Assembly: GCF_001577835.2 (NCBI RefSeq) | Contig: NC_029547.1 | Location: 60,737,830-60,801,829 of the forward strand | Length of the DNA stretch: 64,000 nt | From: Coturnix japonica | Lineage: Eukaryota > Chordata > Aves > Galliformes > Phasianidae | Direction: 5' to 3' | Part shown: piece by piece, positions 14,181-25,300 of the stretch | How the letters are laid out: each line of letters starts with the position of its first letter | Position numbering within the stretch: position 1 is the stretch's first letter | Translations under genes and position numbers: made by a program | The notes under the pieces: generated by a model | Seen by the model: the letters and a program-made list of their open reading frames with translations, nothing else | Databases searched by the model: none | What the model was told of the DNA's origin: nothing

Positions 14181-14483
14181 GTAATCCCTTAACAAATATG
14201 GTATTTAATATTGCTAACACTTATTACTCTTATATGGATAAAGCTATGGACAATAGTTGTTCATAGAACAAATAGCCCATTGTGATGTGCATGACATATA
14301 CTCACTCCAGTCTTCACAAGCACTGCTTCTGTAGGCTCACCTGCTGTCATTTAGATCAGCAATTTGCTATCATTAGATCCACAGATGAAATGTTCAACAT
14401 AAAATTCTTTTGAACTTGCAAGCAACACAAGTTCTAGAGTTGGGACTGCCTAGCTTATTTAAGTAAAATCATGCACCTTTGAA

Positions 14484-14484
<1 letters not shown>

Positions 14485-14515
<31 letters not shown>
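14485..14515. repeat. (TA)n microsatellite
   Basis: About fifteen uninterrupted TA units mark the right-hand limit of the visible duplication. Confidence 0.95.
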
Positions 14516-14517
<2 letters not shown>

Positions 14518-17500
14518 CATTTAAATGAGTTAAGATTAGAAATTTGAATGATTAAAAAAGACAAAGCATTAAAGAATTGTCTTAAAAATACTGTGTTTGT
14601 GACAAAAGCTGTAAGAAAAGTTGTGGTAGGAAAAAAGAAATAATTACACAATTAAAAAGAGATTTTTTTGTACAGTAGTTATTTCAGAGCCTGAAAAGCC
14701 TCATGACTAATTAAAAGAGCACAAACATTTGGAAAAGGTCTCTTCTAAAATGAATGATCATTATCAGCAAAAGAACACCTATGATCAGAAATTCAAAATA
14801 AAACCCATTCATGTAATGACACTGACTACCTTGCCTACCTCATCTCAAAGAGGTCCTAGTTCTGCCCTGAAACTCACTTTTTTTCAGTCTTTTCAAAGTC
14901 AGCATTCTAAATTCTCTGCAATAAGACTCTTCTCTTTCCCTGGGACCAAGTGAAATGTGGAGGAAATATTCAAGCACAAGGGGAGGAGCAAAAGGCAAAA
15001 GCAGAGGATTTGGCCAAGGTGTGCCATTGTGTTCCAGTTTTTCCGAGTGTGCATCTGAAAGGGATTGTAGTAATAAAAACACACTTGTGCTGACAAAAAG
15101 GAGGAAATAAATAGATGTGCCTGAAGCAGACAAACAAACAAACATGGAAGTGACCTCTGTACTGCTGTCTTCCAGAAGCACTATTTCAAAATGCTTTGAA
15201 TTCCTCTCTATTATTTCTTTAGACAGCTGCTAAGATTCTCTACCCAGTCTGAATTTTGCTTTCTGTTTTAACTCACATTGATGCACTGAACTACATTAGG
15301 AACCTGAATAAATCTATATGGCTTCCTCCCACACACAGATACATCCCAAGCCTTACGTTCTCTTCACAGTTACTCTTCTCTCCACTAGAGTATACAACTT
15401 CGATTACTGTAGAATAAAATTTTATGCAATACTCAAACATTGCTTTTTATGTGTAGTGCAACTTGCTTTAAACAGTATAATTCAAAATACGTGACTTTGA
15501 TGAGCATTAAACACTACTTATCAAGTTACTTTCTGAGAAAGTCTGATTAATACTGTTTATTGTATCTTGCAAGTACTTCTTCAAAACTGAATACTCTCAG
15601 GGGCTGCTAAACCATCATTTTGCCTTTGTCAATAGTAAATTATATTTGATGGGCTTAACACTCATACAGCTGTCAGCGCTCCTAGTACATCCAGAATCCA
15701 TCCTGACATGTTCCCAGTTGCATTCATGTCAGAAAAGGAAACAGTATCTCAAAAATGCGGAATGGGACCATAAATCTGATATCCCTATTACATTAATATC
15801 AGTTCATTGACTTATCTGTAAATCAGAATTCACTGGAAGAAAAGCATATCATAGGCAGGCCTTTTCAAATTTTAATTTTTAGCCTCTTGAGTAAGCACAC
15901 CTGAGTTGCACATACCTCAGAGGAATATCCCTACAAGGATAAATACTTAATCAATGATCAACTTTATCTTCTCTGTGACAGACTGATTTGTTCCCACACT
16001 GAAGGGAGGAATGGTATTTCTGGAGAAGAACATAGTCTGGTTTGTGGAAATGCAGTGTCATGATATTAAAACATTTTTGTTTTAATTTTGTTTGGACCAT
16101 AAGTAAAAAGGTTTGCAGATGATTTTAAACATATAAGCAGCAACCTTCGACTTGGACATGTCATAGTAAAGAAATAGAGCAGACTGTTAATCACTGTATT
16201 GATAGAAACAGTAAATCTGGTAAAATTTTATTTATTTATTATATAAAATATAATATAATATATAATTTTTAAGTGAAATGGTTAGGAACTCAGAAGGTCA
16301 GTGAAACCATATCAGTTACTACATAAAGAAATCATAGTACTAACTTCTACCAGATGATGATCTAACCGTAAGTGCTGGGGTTAGAAGTATAATACATATG
16401 CTTAATATGTGAATAAGGCATTAGAGGAGAAGATCTGTAAATAATAGTGTGTTGAATACCTTATTGGGAACACAGATGAGTGGCTATTTTGAAAAACTGT
16501 TTTTGAGCTGAGAATTTGCTATATCAAATTGTGTTATTGTGCACTTTCTAGTATTTGCAGGGAAATAAATAGGTGGCATTACTTTTGGAGCGACCTACAC
16601 ATGGTCTCTGTGAGATAACAAACTAAAAGCCCTTGTTGAGATGCTTTATAACAGTAGGAAATTTACAAGCATGTACCTAAAAATTATTAGCTGAGGGTCA
16701 GCTTTGCAGGGCAACTGAAGTCTGGTCAATGACAAATTCAATAATAGTTTCTTTCTTTAGTGCCAGAGTTTCCAAAGGCATTCACGTTACTTACTTACAG
16801 CTGACCTCACTGAACACAAGGAGGCTAGGTTTAGCAATTCCTTTGGCCACTGAAGTACAGTCTCTAGTAACCACAAAGACTAGCATTCCAAGATTCTCCA
16901 TAAATGAAGGCTAGTAAGAGCATCACAAATTCTTGATCTGCACAGGATCAAAAGATTTTACCCACAAAGAAATAGAATCTCACAGAAGCTATATGAGTAT
17001 TTGCCAATGTGGTTTAAAGAGTATTTTGTATTACTGAAACAAAAAGTTTTAAAATTTTTGTTATGAAGGTTAAGAAGTAGATTTCTAAAGCACAGTTTTT
17101 ATTTCCCACTTGAGGTTCCCATCTACCACACCCCAAGCTCTACCAGATTTCATTGTTGCTTACAAAAACAGTTATGAAAACATCTTATGAGACTAGGCTG
17201 AGCTCCTGAGACAGGCTGTCACCGTGGAGTCATGCAGGACTCCAACCTACTGACAGGAGGTCAGCACCTATTCAGGCTGTTTTAACTCTTCCTGCAACTG
17301 TGGTCTATTTTCCACATGACAGATGCCCTCACATGGACTCTGCCATTTATGTCCAACCCTTTCCATTCATCTGCCCTTCTGTGACAGCACTTCAAGTCTG
17401 CTGGGACTTTCTGTCATCTAAGCCAAAGCTTCCTCTTGTATGGACCAGCTGTATGAAGACCAGAAGAATTTTAAATGGAAAAAAAAACCAAAAAACTATC

Positions 17501-17572
17501 AGATGAAGGTGGCATTTTTAGAATGTAAAATAGGATTCTCAGCTCCTCAAGGTAAGTCTAGCAGATCTCTCT
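14516..17572. other. AT-rich intergenic sequence
   Basis: No gene is recognisable. The only feature named here is the mariner 3' end at 16482-16600, and a TATAA-rich stretch lies near 16230-16265. Confidence 0.55.
16482..16600 (+). mobile_element. Mariner (Galluhop-like) 3' end fragment
   Basis: The sequence includes GAGAATTTGCTATATCAAAT and ends with GGCATTACTTTTGGAGCGAC, the 3' terminal repeat of the same mariner family. It is in the same orientation as the 5' fragment 4.6 kb to the left, but too far away to belong to one ordinary 1.2-kb element. Confidence 0.75.
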
Positions 17573-18630
17573 AAATTGGAGAGATATGGATTTGAAGAGA
17601 AGACTATTTATGGATAAATAAAGCCTGGGAGGTGGCAGCCAGAGGGTTGTGGTTAATGGCTCCATGTCCAGGTGGAGGTCAGTAATGAGTGGTATCCCCC
17701 AGGGGTCCATCTTAGGAATGGTAGTCTTTAAGACTTTTATCAGTGACATAGATGATGAGATTGAATGCACCCTCAGCAAGTTTGCTGATGACATCAAGCT
17801 GAGCAATGCAGTTGATACAGCAGAAGGAATGGATGCCATCCACAGGGACCTTGATAAAATTGAAAGGTGGGCTCTTGTAAGCCAAACGAGGTTCAGCAAG
17901 GCAAAGTGCAAGGTTTTGCATTTGCGTCAAGCTAATTCCAGATATGTATACAAACTGGGAGAAGGAATTAGGGGTCCTTTTAGGTGAAAACCTTAACATA
18001 AGCCAGCAGCGTGCCTGGAAGGCCAATGGTATCCTGGTATCCAACAGAAGAGGGCTGGCCAGCAGGGTCAGAGAGGTGAGTTCCCTCTCTACTTTGCCCT
18101 CGGGAAGCCCCATCCAGAGAACTGTGCCTAAGTCTGGGGCCCCCAACATGAGAAAGATATGGAGCTGTTGGAGCAGGTCCAGAGGAGGGCCATGAATACG
18201 TTCAGAGCTCTGGAGCACCTCTCCTGTGAAGATAAGCTGAAGGAGCTGGGCTTGTTCAGCCTGGAAAAGAGAAGGCCGGGGAAATACCTCATTGAAGCCT
18301 TTAATTGAAGTATCTAAAGGCAGTTTATAAAGACAAGGGAAATCAACTTTTTAATGTGGGTGGATAGTGATAGGACAAGGAAAAGTGGTTTGAAACTAAA
18401 GGAAGGGAGATTTGATTACATGTCAGGGGGAGTGTTTTACTGAGAGCCTGGTGAGGGAGTTCTGGCACACGCTACCCAGAGAGGTTGTGGATGCCCTGTC
18501 CATTGAAAGTGTTTAAGGCCAGGTTGGATGGGGTACTGGGCAGTCTGATTTAGTGGCTGGCAACCCTGCAGCCCTGCCTGTGTGTGGGGAGTTGGAGCTT
18601 AATGATCCTTGAGGTATCTTCCAAGCTCAA
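17573..18630 (+). mobile_element. CR1 LINE, 5'-truncated, reverse-transcriptase to 3' end
   Basis: The frame reads VNGSMSRWRSVMSGIPQGSI, then ECTLSKFADDIKLSNAVDTA with the FADD catalytic core of the CR1 RT, then KAKCKVLHL. Further on are [13 protein letters not shown] and a 3' end (TGATCCTTGAGGTATCTTCC). Several frame changes are present. It is a typical 5'-truncated LINE copy of about 1.06 kb. Confidence 0.93.
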
Positions 18631-18847
18631 AATTCAGATGTGACTTTGTGTATTTAACTGTTGCTTTTAAAACCAGACACAGTTCCACTGTTTCTCCAGC
18701 TCCCTCTCTTCAGATGAGAAAAAGGAAACCAACTTTCCTTCTACCATTTAACTTCTTGTCCAAGACTGTTTCTGAAGGTAGCAAATTTTTAGCAGTGTAC
18801 TTTCTTGTTTGGCAGGAAAAGGGGAATTTGAAGTAGCTATATTTACT

Positions 18848-18893
18848 TCTATCTATCTATTTATTTATTTATTTATTTAATTATTTATTTATT
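18848..18893. repeat. TCTA/TTTA tetranucleotide repeat
   Basis: A few TCTA units pass into about ten TTTA units. Confidence 0.9.
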
Positions 18894-19720
18894 GCGAGCA
18901 TTCAAAAATACTGTTTTCTTAACAACTCCCTCTGTAAAACAGAATTCACTGGAGGTAAATAAGAATCCTGGAGTCACTGTGTTTTTGATGTTCGAGTTGA
19001 CTTTTACATTAACCACGTTATGGTGTTCTTTGACTCACCATCACATTCACATCACTGTTAAACTGAATCGTTAACAAGTGAAACGGATAGTACTTCTAGA
19101 GTCCCATTATTGCTCCAGGAGGTAGTCTCAGTTTTGAGACTCTACATCACGAGTGTGTGACACTTGTAAAGCGCTACTGCTTGTATCTAAAATATCTTTT
19201 TTCTTGATAAAGAATTATAATTTTTTTCCCAGCTGAAATAAATATAAGTTGTTTTTATCCTCTTCTAACAGGAATTGCCTATCATAGACTCTACCGATGT
19301 GTGTGATACAGCACTTTACCACTCAAAAGGCATTCAAGGCTGAAATTCAGGAGCCTGCACTTTGACAATGAGTGCTGACACCCATATTTAAAAGAAATAA
19401 GGATAATTGAGTAAGTTCAGTAAGAAGACTGTGAAAAGTTTTGCTTTCACTGAGAAATGGAGACATCTGTCAGGTGCCACTGAACAAATTAAGGTGACAG
19501 CAGTTTCCAATGACAATACCAGGCAACTGATACAATCTCCTGCAAGAGAGCACTGCAAGTCCTCTGTCAGAGGCAGTGTGTCTGCCCATAGAAGTACAGC
19601 ATTGAAATTAGAATTGGTAGTTCGGGCACACAAGAAAACAATGACAGAGAAAGCCTGAGAATATCTGGCTTGCTTGCTTACCCCCAGGCTGCTGTCAGTT
19701 TCTTCATAAACACTTGTGGG

Positions 19721-19777
19721 TTTTTTATTTTGTTTTTTGTTTGTTTGTTTGTTTGTTTGTTTTGTTTTGTTTTTTTG
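19721..19777. repeat. GTTT tetranucleotide repeat
   Basis: Tandem GTTT units are flanked by irregular T-rich units. Confidence 0.9.
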
Positions 19778-20422
19778 CTTTTCAGAGTATACTTTAAAAA
19801 AATGGGAGAGAGTAACTCAAGGTTGAGGAAAGGTTGAGGAAAAGCACCAAGTTGATACACTTGGATGTGTAACGCTTTCTTGATCCTGTCATGAGCAAGG
19901 GGAGCATTGAAGGCTGCTGGGCTCATAGGAGCCAAACAAATCAGACATAATACAAAGTCCTCTACAAAGCCAGGAGGATCCAGCTGGTCCAGGAATGTCA
20001 CTGACAGCCTCCCTCCCCCCCACACCTGTATTTTAAAGTTTTCCTTTTCCCGTAGTGTGAAAGACAATAGAACTGGAGTGAGATTATGCGACTATACTTC
20101 TGTGCTGGGATGGCAGTTTTGATCCATGATGTTCTAGATGTGATTTTAGTGCCTCTGTTCAGCACTGAAACACAGCTGTGGTTCAAAAATAAACACATCA
20201 GAAAGTATACAATTTTCAGCTCTAGAACTGGGTCATGCAAACAGTAACTAGAATTCCTGAAAAGCAGCATTTTCCTTTCTCCTCAGAGCAGATCAGTGCT
20301 GTTGCAGTTATCCATGAGGAAGAGCACGTTCAGATTACACAGCTGTCATCGTCTACTTTCTTTCACAGCTGTAATTTTTGTATGTTTAAATATTGTCACA
20401 GAGTTATCTAGATCAATCTATG

Positions 20423-20855
20423 TCTGTGACAGGGGGGCAATAAGCCTATGGCCCCCCCGGCCCCTGACAAATGGGAAGGGAAAAAGGGAAAGGGGTAGGG
20501 AGATGGGAGCTGGGCTCAAGGAAACAAACAGAGAAGTGGCAACGATCTAAGGAGGAAAACATATTTTACTAATTACAATCTAATTGAAATTGAGGATAAT
20601 AAATCAAGTAAAGTAAAAGAGAAAGAGGGAGGCTTCTGAAGACCAAGAAGCCTACTTTGAAACTGAAGGTGCCACAGCTTGGATGCACACCCACACCCAC
20701 TGCCAGGCAGTGAGAGAGAGAGCCAGCTTCACTTCTGTGATGTGTTTCCCTCTCCGACCATGAGGTCCTCTGCAATGTGTATTTCTTCTATGTGCTCCAC
20801 ATGATGTTATGATGTGGAATACCAATAGCAAAAATTACAAAACCATGACAAAAGC
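20423..20855. mobile_element. Possible old LTR fossil (ERV-type), solo
   Basis: A stretch of about 430 bases opens with TGTGACAGGGGGGCAATAAG and closes near CATGACA, so it is bounded TG...CA. Its purine-rich, C-run-bearing composition is unlike its flanks and reminiscent of galliform ERV LTRs. No internal viral genes are beside it. Family and age are uncertain, and it may be ordinary unique sequence. Confidence 0.3.
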
Positions 20856-22171
20856 AAGCAAAGCCCGATTTTCTTAAAATCAGATAAATCTGCGAGGCAC
20901 AAAGTATTAAGGGTAATAAAAGTATGATTTTTATTAATAAACTGAGTGATAGCAGTTGTCAGAAGAATGCATGTGTCACACATAAACTCCCCACAGCAAA
21001 ACTAGCTCTAACATTTCCTATCAGTGCTTCATCCTTACAGGAAAAACCTTCCTTCGCAAGATCTTTGGGAAGGGAGATGGTAATAGACATGCAGAGACAA
21101 AAGGTCCACCACTAACATTACACCAGCTACAGGTAAAGTCTGCTTGCTTTCACATCCTTACAAAAGTGCATGAAATGGATCAGCATCCGCTTCTTTGGTT
21201 GACTGTTGCTTTTACTCTGAGGTCAAGTGATACAGGCTTTGCTGGTGATCTTCTCTACTCTATTGCTGTGGGTTTTTAAAATTACTATTTTTCCGTTTCA
21301 AAAAATGCAACTTTGGCACTGTTTTCCCATTTCCAACAATCCAGTGAAATCCCGGTCTCATTCTGATGACAATAAGAAGAACCATATTGCATTCTGAAGA
21401 GGACAAAACATGCTTGCTCCGTCCTTGGTTCTTGCGCACAGGGACCCTAACACCAATTCAGTTCATAGGAGAAGTTTCCTCAAGTGACTCTTCTCCCTGT
21501 GCCTTCCTTCATCTTCCACTATTTTGTTGTTGCGTTGCTGTTAGTAGTAGTAGTAGAAACAGTAGTGTTGTTGTTATTGCAAGAGTCAAATGTCATCAAA
21601 GAAAGTCTGCAGAATCATTTCTAATCCGGTTTTGAAATGCAAACTCAGAAGCAAAGATCTTGAAGTCTGGGTTCCTGGGTCTCCAAGACGTAGGTGAAGA
21701 AAATATGTTTTTTTGTCTTTTTCCACGTGACACTTATGCTCAGGCACACAGCACTATAAGCAAGCAGGAGCTTTGCTGCCCAGCATTCCGGCTTTGCAAA
21801 AGCTAGAATAAACCATAACTTTTCTGCTTGCTTAAATAGTTCCAAGAACTCATACGGCGAGTTCCAATTAAGTCAGGGAAATTGTGATACGTTCTGAATC
21901 TGCGTGCATGTGTGCTGCTCTCTAACGGTCACGGGCAGACGTCTTCTCCAGGTCTTCCTTGTAAAGGCTTTCAGGTGTGCTTTGCACCTTAATCAGTCAC
22001 TAACTACAGACCCAGTTCTAACCAGCTTGTTTCCTGTACTGTGTTTCAAGATGTCTGTGCTCCTAGGCTCCTTCCGTTGTTCAGGGGGTCTGTCTTGCAT
22101 GACAGGAATGCGTGTCCTTGCAACGTTACTGTAAAAGTGTCCTAGTAACGTTACTGTACAAGAACTATCCT
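20856..22171. other. 3' flank of the MROH gene
   Basis: No coding signal was found. A minus-strand AATAAA (plus TTTATT near 20929) is the first distant poly(A) candidate noticed. A short TAG/GTT trinucleotide run lies near 21540-21575. Confidence 0.45.
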
Positions 22172-22305
22172 TCAGAAGACTTCGCATAACCAGAAACAAA
22201 GTGCTGCGAGCCTGCTCTGTGCTGATGCTGCATTCTGCCTTTGGATTGTCTCAGATGCCACAGAACGGACTGTCAGATGGGGGTCATCTTCCAAAGGCTG
22301 AAGGG
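22172..22305 (-). CDS. MROH exon 17 (last, with stop)
   Basis: After a CTGTTGCAG acceptor, the split codon gives Ala and the frame continues LQPLEDDPHLTVRSVASETI before a non-conserved tail ending CEVF and TGA at 22172-22174. The first half matches the usual MROH C-terminal repeat; the tail is gene-specific. Confidence 0.75.
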
Positions 22306-25300
22306 CTGCAACAGAAGGAAACAGAGCAGAGATGGGACCCCCAGTCTACAGAGAGCCACCAGCTTCCCCTCTGGGCCTTGCCAGCCCCACTCCTTGCTTT
22401 TCCTGGCCAGGAGGAGCACGGGAGACTGACGGGTCAGTGGAAGACACTGCTCAGGACTGCCATGAATGCTCCTCTGCCCCTGCAGCATTTCCTTGCAGCA
22501 GGGCAAAGCACAGCTCTGCCCCCAGCCCCAACATGCACAGCACTGCCCTCACTCACCACTGCAGAGTTCATTCAGCATCTCCTCACTCTGCTCCCTGGCG
22601 TGCTTCCCAATCAGCCCTAGGGAAAGAGCTCTGTCAGACACCCACTCCCCAACATGCTGCCAGAAGCTCAGACCCCAACCCCGCCAGCCCAGCTGCTTCC
22701 CCTTCCATGCTGCAGGCAGGGACGGCACCCGAGGGGGGACCTGAGCAAGGCACCCACTGGGGCTAGCAGCATGGGCAGGGTGTACCTGGGGGTTCAGGGC
22801 TGTGCCTTCCTGCCAGGGCAGGGCCCAAAGAGGGACGCAGGGGTTGGGCTCACCAATGAATCTGACAGCCTCGCATCGCAAGGAGGCCTGAGAATCCTCC
22901 AGGTATGGCAGGCTCTGCTGCAGGTAGCCTTCCACTCCCTTTCTGTCCTGCTGCAGCTGAAGAAGAGAACAAGAGCATGGGGCTTGCAGAGCAGCCACAG
23001 CTGCTGCTGCAACCCCTCCTCCAGCATCCCCTTTCCCCCAGCAAAAAGGTGGGGGCTGTGAGATTGTCCTCACCAAACACTTCATGATCCCCACTGTGTT
23101 CTTCTGCTGGGCCTGCTGCTTGAGCTCCTTCCACTTCAGGAACTTTGCACAGGACACAAGGGCTTCCCCAGATGCCTGCAGAACAACAGATGCAGGGACA
23201 TGGCACCACACACACAGACACACATCCCAGTGTCTGAATGCTTGCTCAACTTGCTCTCAATTGCAGATCACAGCTGAGCTGTCAGCACACCACTGCCTGC
23301 ACACTGGTCAGGTCTGAAATTCGTACCTGTGCTACACTCGGGGTCTCGTCACTCATCTGAAAGAGCAGAGGGAGCAGGCCCCTGCGCACGGTCTTCTTCA
23401 TGCTTCTCTTCTTAAGCCACACCACAGCATCCATCACATCCTTGAAGAGGCGGATGGAACCTTCTCGCACTTCAGATGATGCCTGAGGGAGAACAGGAGG
23501 ACCTCAGACCTCAGCAGCACACTCTCACTGCCCATGGTGAGCATGAGTGTAGGCATGGCTGATGTGAAAGGAGGTGCTCTGGAGTCACATTCTGCACAAA
23601 AGTGCATTGCAGTCATGCAAAGCAATGCAAAAGGTTTCCAGCATGGGGTGTCTGTGCCTCAGAGTGCTCCCCCAGCCAGCCCAGCAGGTCAAAGCGGAGC
23701 TGCCCTGGCACCTTGGGAGTGTTGGACAAGGAGGAGACAGAGCTGGCCTTTGGCAGAACCTTTGGGGCACATACTGCCTGCTCAACGATGTGGTCCCTGG
23801 AGAGAATGCTTGGCACTGGTAGAAAAGGGAGCGATGGAGGTTCTGAAAGTAACCTTGGCAGAATGTGTTTGCTGAGGTGCCAGGCTGAGACCCCAGCACA
23901 GGGCCTGACAACACACAAGAACAACCAAGCTGCACTGCCAGTGGACACAGCTGCTGGGCTGCAGCAGCTCACAAGACATCTCATTCCTGAGAGCCGAGAA
24001 AGGAAAGAACAGGAGAGGGAGGCCACTCCTGTCAAGCACTCCCATCCGCAGAGCTCAGCCTCCCACAACAGACTTACGTGATTAAAAAGAGGCAGGATCT
24101 TCTCAGCCAGCTCCAGAGCAAAGGGACTGGCGTGCCTCTTCCCCAGATGGTGCATTGCATTCCTGAAGATATTCAGCACCTTCACAGTAATGGGGGAGGA
24201 AATGGGTGTGTTGGCAAACTGCAGGGTCTCCATGACGTCTGGCAACAGGGCCCGCATTTCTCTTGCCTGTACAAAACACACAATTTCCTTTCCATCAGGA
24301 GGGCAGTGGCCACCCTGGCCTAAAAGCTCTGATTACAGAGCAGCAGCCACACGCCTCGCTTGCCCACAGCTGCCACAGGAACGGAAGCTGTAGATTCCAG
24401 GAAGGTGGTGGCCAAGGGTGCACTTATAGCGATGGGGAAGGCAGGAGAAGGAGGACAGGAGAACAAGGACTCCATGATCCATGCTCAGCCACCCCCTTTT
24501 CCAACAGGCCCCCAGGTAACCCATCTGAAAAGCTTCTGGAAATCTCAGCCACCAGGCCCCACCACAACCATCACCCCAACTCCCGAGTGCCAGGCAAGGC
24601 CAAGGCACAGTGTTGCCCACTGCCCCAGCGCCAGGCTGCCAACATGAGGGCTTTGTTTGACAAGGTCCTGCTCACCGTCTCAGGTCTATCAGACAGCAGC
24701 ACGAGGCGTCTGAGCACCAGCCAGAGTATTGGCAGGCTTTCAACATTCAGAAGCCTCTGGAGCAGTTCTGGCTTACACAGCTCCTGCAGGTTCTCTTCAG
24801 TGGGAGGCATCACCTGAAACGAACACAGCAGTGAGAGGCAGGCAGAGGCAGCAGGACATCCTGCACCCTGCAGCTCCTGGCTGCTCTGGATCTCAGGGCA
24901 GGGCACTGGGGAGACATAGCCTGGCCTGAGGTAGCAGTGCCCAGGCCAGGCACTATGCAGGATGGCTTTCTGGCCTGCTCCTCCTGCCCTCTGAGCTTCT
25001 GAAGCCTCTGTGGAGTGCTTGACCAGCAGGAGCTGGCACAAAAGAGACACCAGCCATGGCTGGCCACGGGCAATAAAGCCTGCTTCGCCTGCATGGAGGC
25101 TCTCCCAGGCCCCAGCCATGGCTCTGACTCTGCAACAGCCCTGCCTCAGGTTTCTGGTCTGGGGAGCAAGGCAGGGGGAGGCAGGGAGCTGGGGAGAGAG
25201 TGCCCTGAAGGAGAGCACGGTGCCTTGTCCAGTAACTCACAGTCAAGCGAAGGAGGCCCAGCTCCGCTGTGGTGATGCTAAATATCTCACACAGCTGTTG

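Larger units (their letters stand above)
10281..14511. repeat. Second copy of the exact 4,231-bp duplication
   Basis: This is the same sequence as 1-4231. Unlike the first copy, it reads through the (TA)n run (14485-14515) into unique sequence. Its left side, 4332-10280, is not duplicated within the window. It has no host gene, and its only recognisable contents are a mariner 5' end and a CR1 piece. Confidence 0.95.
18631..20422. other. AT-rich intergenic sequence
   Basis: No gene is recognised. It contains a TATC/TTTA repeat (18848-18893) and a GTTT repeat (19721-19777). Confidence 0.55.

Noticed and set aside
17712-18218. A 168-codon minus-strand frame
   Set aside because: It is the antisense shadow of the CR1 reverse-transcriptase fragment at 17573-18630, whose plus-strand frame carries the known motifs.
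22201-22766. Plus-strand frames of 139 and 144 codons in the GC-rich block
   Set aside because: They are GC-driven shadows opposite MROH exons 16 and 17, rich in Pro, Ala, Ser and Gln, with no family resemblance.
22549-23223. A 224-codon minus-strand frame read as one protein
   Set aside because: It runs through two introns. Only the parts in exons 14, 15 and 16 carry family motifs; the intervening residues are intronic.
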